Source: Oxytricha trifallax
Taxonomy: Eukaryota > Ciliophora > Spirotrichea > Sporadotrichida > Oxytrichidae
DNA length: 64,000 bases
Reading direction: 5' to 3'
Assembly: GCA_000711775.1 (NCBI GenBank)
Contig: ARYC01019071.1
Location: 1-64,000, forward strand
This document shows, one piece after another, positions 45,119 to 54,793 of this stretch (position 1 is its first letter; each line of letters begins with the position of its first letter). The notes beneath the pieces are model-generated. The model saw nothing but the letters and a program-made list of their open reading frames with translations. It was not told the DNA's origin and made no database searches. Position numbers and translations under genes: made by a program.

Positions 45119-46651
45119 TCAAGAACAAAAAATATGGACTAGTTTCACTTGTATATCCTTAAGCGATGGAATATTAGTTAGGTCTGTTGAAACATGTTTT
45201 AACAGCCATCTCTAGGCTGAGTTGAATTTTTTAGTTTTTATTAAATGTTTTAGACAATCATTAATGCAGCTATGGTTGGCCATCTCCTGCAAGAATTCAG
45301 GTCCTACTATGGCTTCACTTATAATAACAAGCACTGAAAAAACATCTTGTTATTAGTTGCCCTTTAGAACTTGAGCCCTATTACAAGTATAAAGGTAAGG
45401 TATCATGGGTAGTATTTCATCGCTGCATACTTAATTTTTCATGGTCGAGTACTTAAAGTTAGTAATAAAGACTGAAACTTATCCTTTAAAATTTACTTTC
45501 ACGTTTTCTGGCTTTAGGTACCTATGAGCCACTCCATTTAAGTGTAGCTCCTATACAGCATTTATAAACTCTCCGAGGATAATTTAGAGTGTTTTATTTG
45601 AAGCTTTTTTCTATAAAATCTCCTTCAGAGTTGAATCATAATATCTGCTGCCAAATACAAGCTATGAACTATCAACATAAAGCCCTCTCAAGTTATCCTA
45701 GAGTTTCGCATTTTGAGATTGGAGCATTAGAACAAATTTGGAAAGTTGGTTAAGTCCATGAACCTTGTCAAAGTTATGCTCCAGTGACTTAAGTTTATGT
45801 ACCTTAACATGGCTTCTCTTTGAGCTTATTTGATTTTCTTAAGCTCTTATTAAGTTTAGGTTTTAATCTTGTGCTAATATGTTCCCAATCTCAAGTGATA
45901 TAGTAAACGGCAAACTCCTGATATCAAGTTTTTTAAATTAAGTTTTACTCTGAACTTAAGTTTAAGTCTTTGGTTTCGAAGCTTTATTTTGCTATGACTA
46001 AACTTCATTCAGCTTTTAGCAACTTTGATTGATCTATTGTCTGGCACTATGAATATTAGACTCTTCTTTTTAAAGGGATTCAGCTTCATATACGAGATTC
46101 TAAACTTCTTCAATTTCCTATAAGCTTACAGGTTCGGGTTATTAGTTCAGCATATTTGCGACCTAAAATAAATATAAAAAGCACAAGTTTACAAGGGAAG
46201 TATAGCCTGAAGACAAAAGTTGCTCTGCTGAATGTACTTGAAAGTGATCTTTAAGCGCTAAATAGCTTCTATATACTTCGTGAGTTTCTTTGCAAGCCAA
46301 ACATCTGTACTAGCCTCCAACTTTCAAGTGACTATAGCAACCCTCAGATCTTTTATGGATTTTTGAGTGCCTTTTAAGTTGCTACGGAGTATACACTTGG
46401 CTGCAAGTAGGACATAGAGCGAGAAATTTCGGCTTGTATGCTAGGTACTTTGACCTCACCGCTCTTCTGCTTTTCCAACTCTTGTATAGCTCTTTATATT
46501 CAGGATCTTTCTGGCTAATATAACTAAGCGGGGGGGATTTTTCTCGACTTTAAATAGTTTCAAAGAAATTAGAACTCAGATCTGGCTACGGAACCTCTAA
46601 AATGCTAGGATCGTCATCAAGTAAGCTTATGACTTAAACTTAGGTCTTCAT
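45119..46651 (-). CDS. TBE zinc-finger/pseudokinase protein, intact 510 codons
   Basis: One uninterrupted frame under the ciliate code from ATG 46651 (MKTQVQVISLLDDDPSILEV) to TGA 45119, about 58 kDa, matching the 57-kDa TBE protein. Residues ~70-110 and ~125-150 hold two C2H2 fingers (LCPTCSQVYTPQQLKRHSKIH class; YRCLACKE ... LKDHFQVH). A possible in-frame 30-nt intron (46163-46192, GTAAAC...TTTTAG) lies where element A has a clear intron. A Gln/Glu-rich linker leads to a kinase-like domain: FGSRYYDSTLKEILQKK, ELHLNGVAHRYLKPENVKV and SVFITNFKYST. The catalytic Asp of HRD is Tyr and DFG is TNF, so it should not phosphorylate. The open frame suggests selection on a non-catalytic role, or a recent insertion. 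Confidence 0.88.
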
Positions 46652-47150
46652 ATTTAGTACTAATAATTTTGATTAAATTTCAAAATTTTATTTAAACACA
46701 TCAACTCTTAATTAACTGGATTTATTCTCAACTATTAAAAATGAGCAAAAACTTAGGATGAGATTTTTTTGAGTAAAAACTTAGGCGAAATAGATTAAAG
46801 AAGAAAACTTTTGTTGGTACAGCAAATAAATTAAACACATATTTATGAGTAAAAGTAGTAAGTAATGAATAATACGCTTAGATTATATTATTTCCAAAAA
46901 AATTTCAAATAATGCCTTAAAAAGTCTTCGTTGACATAAACTTAGGTTATAGATATTAATAAATTATCAAAACTTCAATATTCTTCAAGGACTTAACTTT
47001 ATGTTCTCGAAGACAATACAATTATTTATGAGAAAATTTATTTACTATTTAATAGGTTGGCTGGTTCCCATTGGCTAGATAGCTAACTTTGCTATTTAAT
47101 AATTAATTGGGACCTAATTATAATTCATTTCAGAAAGATTCAAAAACTCT

Positions 47151-47921
47151 ATGAACATAAGTTTCAGGTCATAGCAAGTCACGAACCAAAATTAGTTGGT
47201 AAACTATAGGCACCTTGAGGGAAGATTCAACACCAAGAGCGATTTATACAATTATCTAAAATTTTCTTGTAAGATATTATTTTTAATACGTATAGTGGGA
47301 TATCACTTACCAACCCTCAAGAAAACAAGTTTGAGATTTTTAAAGGATGTGCTGGGAAGCAAAAAAGAGCTTCTTAAATCCGCCGACATAATTTACGTGA
47401 ACGTGCCCACATACCCTGAGCTTTCTGTAAGCAATGTCTACAACTAGCTTAATAATGATGAAATACTTGCAAAATATTTGAATATATACGAAGGAATTAG
47501 TGAGCTCCCAGACAGGGAATTTTTCTTTGGCGTCATCGGCACCTTGAGGAGCGAGTTTTTATAAGGCTTGGTACATTCTTAACAGTAGCTGAGAATGTAA
47601 GGGCATATCGAGGAAGAAAAGTCTGATAATATTGAAATCAATAAAGAGCTACTCAAAGAGCTGGAAGCTATGCCATACTACTCAAGTAATGTCTATTGCT
47701 TAATCAAAATTATAGGAAAGAAAGGAAAAGCCTTGTCGTTACTGAAGCAAAATTCTCAGGGAAGGAAGTAGCAGAAGAAGAGGAAAAGATATGAAATTTC
47801 TTGCAGCTACCAATAATACATGGATGAATAGGATCATCAAAACTTTAACAGTTAGCGGAGACAAGAAGATGCGACTATGACCATGCTTAGGTCTCCACCG
47901 GCAAAAAGGCTTTAACAGTGA
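47151..47921 (+). CDS. TBE 22-kDa-type basic protein, intact with 27-nt intron
   Basis: ATG 47151 (MNISFRSQQVTNQNQLVNYR) to TGA 47921. A 27-nt intron at 47269-47295 (GTAAGATATT...CGTATAG) is removed to join YNYLKFS to GYHLPTLKKTSLRFL; because it is a multiple of three, the unspliced frame stays open. The ~247-residue product contains LKSADIIYVNVPTYPELSVS, LPDREFFFGVIGTL, RSEFLQGLVHSQQQLR, KKGKALSLLKQ and a basic Lys/Arg/Gln-rich C-terminus. Homologous to the broken gene of element A. Lies between and opposite to the other two TBE genes; it converges with the transposase gene, 55 bp apart. Known TBEs carry a small basic protein of unknown function here. Confidence 0.82.
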
Positions 47922-47975
47922 AATTTTATGTATAACATAAACTTAAGTGTTAACATAAATTATTTATAAATTTTC

Positions 47976-49014
47976 TCAAACTTATGTCAAGAGACTATTC
48001 ATCTTTTTTATGTGTCTTTTTTCAGTGCACCTACAGTCATTCTGATCAATATTTTTCAAGCTTTCGACTATGATATTTTAATGTTCTCTATTTGACATCT
48101 TAAAGTCTTTCTCAACTATAGATTTCTTATAGTACCGCTTTACCCTTGAAAAAATTTCCTCAATACAGTTGAAGCATGATGAGTATGGAGCATTGTATAT
48201 AAGCTTCCATCCTTGGTCCAATGCAAAACCTTTGACAAGTTAAGAGTGATGGCTTCTGAGGTTATCAAGGAAAATGATTAAATTTTAGCCTACTAAAACT
48301 TAAGTTGCTCAAATCCTTGTATAATGTCATTTGTCTTAATAGAAAATTTTCTTAAGACATAAGTTTCAAGTCCACACTCTGCACTCACCATGACGAGTGC
48401 TGCCATTGTGTCTAACTTCATTCCTTCTTTAAGTATTACCTAATTTTTATTTAACCCAGCCCATGACTTGAAAGTAGTTTGGTATGGTTTAAAGATAGTC
48501 TCGTCAAGATAAATAATTTTGAACCCCTAGTCATACAATTACACAACTTTCTCATAAGTACCTAATTATTATGTATAGATTTGCTATTACTTGAGTGGAG
48601 TTAACCTATAATAACTTCTAGCAACTTTGAATTTTATACCATGATCTTGATAAATAGACCTCAAAAACGAAGGACTCAATTTAGACTCTGGATAGCTTCT
48701 ATGAAAGAGTTTGGCTCTTTAATTTAAGGAGAGGTGCTTCTGATGGGATAATGTAACATCGCTTACTAAATACTTAAGTTACTCCATTGTAATTTTATTC
48801 CTTCTTTTATCATGATTATATCCACTATTAGCTATTTGGATCGAAAGCTAGCACTATTTTCTAACAGTGTATGTGCCTATGTTTAAAATTCTTGCGATAC
48901 TTTCACTGAGTTGAATGTGTTTTAGGTAGGCGATGGAGTCAAAGTATGGAACCTAAGTAATAATATAAGTTGAGAAGTATATTCTTGATAGTGTTGATCA
49001 TTAGTGTTTTTCAT
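47976..49014 (-). pseudogene. TBE DDE transposase gene (element D), nearly intact
   Basis: Minus strand, ATG at 49014, stop TGA 47976, about 345 codons (~41 kDa), matching the 42-kDa TBE transposase. Helix-turn-helix region VPYFDSIAYLKHIQLSESIA; catalytic blocks FKIIYLDETIFKPYQTTFKS (first Asp), NLIIFLDNLRSHHSQL (second Asp) and LIYNAPYSSCFNCIEEIFS (Glu, intact). Two single-base frame changes: near 48950, between the ATG and the helix-turn-helix region, and near 48295, just before the second Asp block. Otherwise the gene is open, so it died recently or the indels should be rechecked. The enzyme cleaves and transfers transposon ends. Confidence 0.85.
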
Positions 49015-49074
49015 TTTATCCTTGAATCATGTTTATCAATTAATTAATTTTCGATAATGAATAAATTTTGATAA

Positions 49075-49548
49075 TTTGAATAGGCTTATTGTCAGATTTT
49101 ATGAATAGTTAATTAAGATAAGTTTCACAAATTGCTTTATTAAATCTTACTCTTAATTAAAGAATTAATTATTTATCAATTATCTGTATTTTTTTAAATC
49201 TCTACACTATAAATTAACATATTAAGTAGACTAGAATGATTTGAACTGAAATTTGAAATAATTATACATTCTGCTTTCAGCTTTTAGCATATTCTTTTTT
49301 TTATATAAAGTCTAGTGTCTTAAGAAAAGATTGAGATATATGGTAATTAGATTATAGACAGTTTTTTGTTATAAAATCAAGATGAATAATGATACAAAAA
49401 AATTTTCCAATTGTTTCTTTAAACAATTGAATATAAATTTTATTGCAGTGTGTGAATAGCTTAAGACGAGGGAATTAAAAAATAGATCAAATTTAATTAG
49501 AGATCTCTCAAATACAATAATTAGTATATTTTATACTAATTGTTGTGT
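49075..49548. other. AT-rich flank of TBE D
   Basis: No gene recognised. A short perfect inverted repeat (AATTAGTATA...TATACTAATT) occurs near 49520. Confidence 0.4.
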
Positions 49549-49687
49549 ACTTAATTGAAACAATAGTTTACTTAAAGCGTCATTAGGATCTTTAGAAATA
49601 CTAACCTACCCTACTTATTTGTGGAACACCTGATTATATCGCACCTGAAGTTGTATCTGTTGCAAAAATTTCTTCAACGACTGAATG
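49549..49687 (+). pseudogene. Protein-kinase catalytic-domain fragment
   Basis: The frame contains LLICGTPDYIAPEVVSVAKI, the activation-segment/APE signature of Ser/Thr kinases of the AGC type, followed by TTE and a TGA where DxW would be expected; weak continuation after it. Upstream the DFG region is not present. It differs from the TBE kinases here, so it is a piece of an ordinary cellular kinase: either a gene segment of a dispersed germline gene or a pseudogene scrap. Confidence 0.5.
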
Positions 49688-49953
49688 AGTCTCAATATGT
49701 GTTTTTTCTTTTTTCTATCTTCACAAATTTCTGCGAATTTAGCAATTTTAGTCGTTTTCGTCGCTCACAATATATAATAGAAATAGTAAATACTTAAATA
49801 TATATATATTTTTTATAAAAATTCGAAATTACTAAATTAAAGATTAAATTAAATTATTTATTATTTTATTCATCAAATTATAAAATTAGTATAGTATATT
49901 TAATAAAAATTAAAATCTTATTATTAAAAGAAAATTAGTTAAAAGGTGGAAGA

Positions 49954-50429
49954 ATGGATGAAGAAATTACACTTGACGAAATACAATTAAAGATAAAGCA
50001 ATAATACTAGAAACTAAAAGTGATAGTAATGGTAACAAAAAGATCTCAAACTTCTCTCATCAGTAATTTTACAAAATATATATATGTTATAAATCAACCT
50101 AGGATGACCCCAACTAATTAAAAGAATGACATAGATAGAATGTTGCCAAGAATTAGAAACATAATAGATAAAGTCCTTATTAAAAGACTCTAAGAAAGAG
50201 ACAACTAATGAGGGAATTAGGTTTTTTATGAAGAAATAACATTATTATCACTAGAGATAAATAAATGATAAATGCCAACAGTAGAACTTCTCGAGCCTTA
50301 AAAGTTAAGTTATACTAAAATCTTGGAATAAATCCAATTTAAAGAAAGAGCAGCCAGGCTGTAGGACATGGGGTGATATTTTTATTAGGTTTGCAAGATA
50401 TCGCACTTGTGAAAATATTTAAGAAGTGA
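49954..50429 (+). pseudogene. Unknown coding-like stretch
   Basis: ATG 49954 gives MDEEITLDEIQLKIKQQYQK ... MTPTNQKNDIDRMLPRIRNI to TGA near 50207, then with a frame change NSRTSRALKVKLYQNLGINP to about 50429. Charged, helical. Not recognised. Confidence 0.3.
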
Positions 50430-51632
50430 AACAAAAATAGTTTATAAAGAGACTCATAACATAGGGATACTAAATAATTATGGGGATTTGAAATATTCTA
50501 AGAAATATATATTTTTCCTTTTAACTTCGCATTAATTCCTAAAATACAAATTAAGAAATATCATTAGATATATATATGTATATATATATAAATGAAACAG
50601 GTTGATGAAAAATTAATTAGCAAACTAAAAATTTTATAGATGATCTTTTTACTTAGTATCTGAATGAAAAATTGATATAACAAACATTGAAACTCGTTGG
50701 TGCAATATAAAATTGAGCCTTTAGATTCTTGAGAGATGTCTGGGGCATTAAGAGCGCAATAATTTCAATATTTACCAGAGTAACTTGAAATATTGCTGAA
50801 ATAGGGTGGTAAAATCTATTGATAATTGCTCTGAATAAGTGTATGTTTACTAAATTATAGCCAATTTGGGGGACTTGCAAAAATCAAGAAATACATGAAA
50901 TAATAAATCATTATTGATAACATATTTTTCAAAATAAAAAATTGTTTAAATTAATCTAAAATAACGTCATATATTTAGAAATTAAAAATAGCTATTAAAA
51001 TGGCTTTATGTTTTACGCTTTCCAGGCGATATAAATTGAACTCACAGTGTTGAAGACTTTAACATGACTAAACATAAGTAAGTATAACATATTTTACTCT
51101 TTAATTACAAATGTTATGATTCTAAAGATTGCCAATATTCTTGTTTATAAAATCACTTATATTTACTTTTTTATAGCAAATTATAATCTGTGATGGAATT
51201 AATATAATCTCTTCTTATATAAGTCAACATTTAAGAATTAAAAATATTATGAATAAATTTTAACATGTTAAACAAACCTGACTAATTAGAGATTTTGGGG
51301 TTTCAGGGATAAATCAAAGTATAATTTTGCTAAGAGATAATCAGCACATTTTTATTATTTTATACTATATGCAATCTAACTTTTAGGCATATTTTCACAT
51401 TATATAAAATAAATTTAATTTAATAACATCGAAAATGATGCGGTTTTTGTATTTTATAAGGAAATAATTTCCCTTTCTTTTGTATTTTATTAATAATAAC
51501 AATGATTGTGGGTATAATTTCTATAGAAAGAGAATTATTTGTAAACTTTAAGTAACTAATAACAAAACAAAATAATTTAAATTTCGAAAACAAACGATTT
51601 TGCTCTGCAAGTATCAGAGAAATATATAATCT
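50430..51632. other. AT-rich stretch without a recognised gene
   Basis: No gene supported. A TTTTGGGGTTT tract occurs at 51293. The standard ORFs at 50653-50880 and 51420-51722 (minus) are AT-driven; the latter overlaps the transposon end. Confidence 0.4.
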
Positions 51633-53813
51633 TAATATTTCTGAATTTTTATTATTGCTAAAATACATTTGAATCGGGAAATTGTTAAAATAAAATATAA
51701 CTGTAAGCTTAATTAATATCAACTGCCATTTTTTTTATTAGTCTATACTTTTAATTTGGATTACTTTTATAAAAATTTGATTCAGTTAAACTGGTTTATT
51801 GGATCATTGGATCACAGAATGTAGTATAAACTGCCCTATAAATAGATGATTTAACTAGATTAGATTACTCAAAATTGGATCATTTGATCACAAAAACAAG
51901 GAATGAACCAATAATCTAATAATCCAATGTACCAATGTGCCGTTTTAATAAAATAGATTTAATCTGAGCCAAATTGGATCACTATATCAGGAGATAAGAA
52001 GATATGTTATAGAAGTTGTTATTATTAATCTTAATAATTAAGCAATTTATATAGTATATTTAGAAGCCTCAATTAGAATCATCGCAGTCGTCGATTTTGT
52101 CGATAGTAGAACCATCGAATGTCTCACCTGCTTCTTTAGGGATGTCTCCATCTCTCAGTAACCGCTAGTTGAAGTATTAGGCTAGATGAATCGCGGTGAT
52201 TGTGAACGGCTTTCCGGAATCTCTGTATCAATCTCCGACATACTATTGAAAGTCAGGCTATTAGATGTGATATAAATCTGGCACCGCTGATATTTCACTT
52301 CTGGATCCTCAAACTTGCGGTTGATGGGATATCCCTCTCCTTCCAGGAAGCTCTTCATAACTGCGATGTTCTTTTTGCTGAAAAATTGCCCGTGATGATT
52401 TAATTCATGATAATTATTAAGGGCTTTCTCTCAGTTCTGCCAGTGGATACCTGAAATTGACTCGATGACTCCTGGAATCTCTCTGTGATTAATATCTGTT
52501 CTAGCATTCTTGCGATCGTTGTTTTTCCAGTATCGGGGTCAGCAATGAGCCATAACGCGTTCATCTTGCTCTCACACTTTCTGAAAATCACTTTGAAAAG
52601 AGAATCTACGACATCTTGGTACCGGCTGTCTATCATTTATTAATTGCTTGACATCAACATCTCATCATTCTCCCGAGCCTTCTCCAAGAAGCTTTATAAC
52701 TACTCTATCGCACTTAGCTGACCCATCTGGCTTTTCCCAATCTACTTACAGAACTTTAGATTTGTCTTAATATGCTGACTGTGGTTCACGATCTCAATTA
52801 GTTTGCTAAAATCACCAAGATTGTCTTCGTAGAAATCCTTCACGTCATGAATATTGCCAACTGCGCTGCCGCTGATCACCTCCTTTACCAATTCCTTCTT
52901 TGTGCAGCGTGGTATCTTGTGCTCCTCTAAGCGAGAGATCTTCTTTGGTTTAACTCTACTCGCGATGAAAGCATTAAATTTCGCTGAATCTCAATGGATC
53001 AACTTGAATTTTTAGAAATTCTTTATGATTTGTTTGCTCGTTACGCTGTTGATGCTCTTTGCCACAAGCTTGAGATCGTCGATCACTCTCTTGCCTGTAT
53101 ATCTATCCGAAGTGAAAGATGCTTTACTGAGACCTGGTTACCCTTGTTTAACGTGAATGCTCAAGTACTCTGCGGCGGTATTAGTATCGCGGAAATGCAG
53201 CACGTGGCTCAAGCGCGGATTTACAGATAAGATTTCTTTTTCGATTCTCTTGAAGCGTTTCTCTTGTACACTGAATGCGATGGAGAACATAGAGTAATTT
53301 CTGAGACTATACCGACCTTCTATAGGAGTATTCATAATCAAAATAATTAACTTACCTGATTATCTTGCGGATATGTAGCAGTTTGTCATCCTCACGTTTA
53401 AAACATTTGAATGTTTCGTTTATTTTGATTTTATTATTAATAATCTTCTTATCTTCTGATATAGTGATCCAATTTGGCTCAGATTAAATCTGTTTTATTA
53501 AAACGGCACATTGGTACATTGGATTATTAGATTTTTGGTTCATTCCTTGTTTTTGTGATCCAATGATCCAATTTTGAGTAATCTAATCTAGTTAAATCAT
53601 CTTTTTATAGGGCAGTTTACACTACGTTCTGTGATCCAATGATCCAATAATCCAGTTTAACTGAATCAAATTTTAATAAAAGTAATCCAAATTAAAAGTA
53701 TAGACTAATAAAAAAAATGGCAGTTGATATTAATTAAGCTTACAGTTATATTTTATTTTAACAATTTCCCGATTCAAATGTATTTTAGCAATAATAAAAA
53801 TTCAGAAATATTA
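51633..53813. mobile_element. 2.2-kb transposon with ~365-bp terminal inverted repeats and a Rep/SF3-helicase-like gene
   Basis: Left TIR 51633-52003 and right TIR 53453-53813 match over ~365 bp with few differences (small indels and substitutions). The ends begin TAATATTTCTGAATTTTTA. The TIRs contain several copies of GGATCA/TGATCC-type motifs (for example GGATCATTGGATCAC). Between them lies a single GC-rich gene on the minus strand (52069-53335). No transposase was found inside. A block ~22 bp in from the tip (ATACATTTGA...GGGAAATT...TAAAATAAA) resembles the ends of the MITEs at 22030 and 36016. Target duplication not certain (possibly TA). Confidence 0.85.
52069..53335 (-). pseudogene. Rep-like protein with SF3-type helicase domain, frameshifted
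   Basis: ATG 53335 begins MNTPIEGRYSLRNYSMFSIA. The N-terminal ~110 residues (VLHFRDTNTAAEYLSIHVKQ; RVIDDLKLVAK) could be a worn HUH endonuclease domain, but no clear HxH motif is left. After an in-frame TGA near 52995 comes a helical middle, then the ATPase: ALWLIADPDTGKTTIARMLE (Walker A), RKPLIIIMN (Walker B region) and CQIYITSNSL (motif C, Thr-Ser-Asn, typical of SF3 helicases). Frame changes near 52390 and 52220; the end FTITAIHLAQYFNQRLLRDG and an acidic tail reach TGA 52069. About 420 residues. Such proteins start and unwind DNA during rolling-circle or hairpin replication in small DNA replicons. Family assignment beyond SF3 is uncertain. Confidence 0.6.
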
Positions 53814-53826
53814 CCATGTATTTAAT

Positions 53827-54167
53827 ATGGAGGTTGTATTTATGAAAATGGAGATTCAAAAATCAAAAATAGCCTTAGAAGAAAGTCTTAACATGTTACA
53901 GAAAGGCGAAAGTGGTAAAATGGGAAAATGAATAAAAGAATTAAGTCTATAAGATTTCAATGCCTGGGAGGAAATTGGGATGATTTAATTTAACAGAAAG
54001 AAATCAAACCTTTAATTGAACAATTTCACGAGGATTTTGGATGCCATTATAACTAAATATTCGAGAATCTAGTTGAAGTTAAATCTAACTCTTCACTCAG
54101 AAAAAGACTGTATCAAAAATACTTGAAAAGAAGAAGCTACTAAGTAAGAAATGATAACTCATGCTGA
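53827..54167 (+). pseudogene. Unknown gene fragment next to the Rep-like transposon
   Basis: Begins MEVVFMKMEIQKSKIALEES, has an in-frame TGA near 53931, then LSLQDFNAWEEIG, and after a frame change QQKEIKPLIEQFHEDFGCHY, QIFENLVEVKSNSSLRKRLY and QKYLKRRSYQVRN to TGA 54167. Helical, basic C-terminus. Starts 14 bp from the transposon end, so the transposon may have landed in or beside this gene. Not recognised. Confidence 0.4.
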
Positions 54168-54399
54168 TCAAAACCTCAAACAGACAAATCAATATTACTA
54201 CAGATATGTATACCTTAATAGAAATAAAGAAAAATAAGGCTTGATTGAAGAAGAGTATTGAATAAGTAATAATAGATATTAGTAAGAGTGGTAATAGGAA
54301 TGAATTACTTTTTATTGAATAATCTTTTTATACTTACTATTTATAAACTTTTAATTACTCATAGTTATTATCTAATTCTATAAAATGATAATAGATTAA

Positions 54400-54793
54400 T
54401 TAGTGAAAAATATTATTTTTTTAATTATTTGTTTAAAATTCTCAAGTAATAGCTTGATGCAACCACTCATCTTTTTCAATTCTATTCTTACATTAACTCG
54501 ATCAATATCTCTGATAAAGTTCGCATACCTCTCCCAGTTTATTATAGTATACCATAGACTAAGATACCATGGTTATAAGACTTTTTCATTAAATTCTCCT
54601 TGATTTTACATGTTTGAGTACCATTTGACATGTAAGCACTTAACTTACTTGATGAACTAGTAATTTTGCTGTCGGGATGAGGAAATTTCTGTAGAGATCA
54701 TGTCGATTCCGTTAATATGAAAGACCGATTGTTTAATTTTTAAAGTCAATGCTAATGATTGTTAGAAAGTATGTGTATATCGATGAACTCATT
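54400..54793 (-). pseudogene. Unknown gene fragment, open in one frame
   Basis: The minus strand is open from a TGA at ~54793 downwards: SLALTLKIKQSVFHINGIDM, STEISSSRQQNYQFIKQVKC, NMQNQGEFNEKVLQPWYLSL, TIINWERYANFIRDIDRVNV and KKMSGCIKLLLENFKQ. The first ATG is at 54701. Composition is that of a real folded protein, and the antisense standard ORF on the plus strand is a shadow. No family recognised. It has no clear start, so it may be one segment of a dispersed gene. Confidence 0.4.

Larger units (their letters stand above)
45070..49074. mobile_element. TBE D: best preserved TBE-like transposon (~4.0 kb)
   Basis: Inverted repeats of ~52 bp (45070-45121 and 49023-49074: TTATCAAAATTTATTCATTA, then TCGAAAATTAATTAATTGAT, and complement) enclose three genes: zinc-finger/kinase (45119-46651, minus), 22-kDa-type (47151-47921, plus) and transposase (47976-49014, minus). 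Both outer genes begin or end at the TIR edges. Length and gene set equal those of Oxytricha TBEs. No C4A4 tract is seen at these ends, so the outermost bases may be eroded or this is a diverged TBE class. Two of three genes are free of breaks, the highest integrity in this window. Confidence 0.88.

Noticed and set aside
52994..53230. Plus-strand ORF opposite the Rep-like gene
   Set aside because: It is the antisense of the N-terminal Rep-like coding region, whose minus-strand frame has better domain sense and codon pattern.
51633..53813. Maverick/Polinton or Tlr element
   Set aside because: Too short (2.2 kb) and no integrase, DNA polymerase B, protease or capsid genes were seen.
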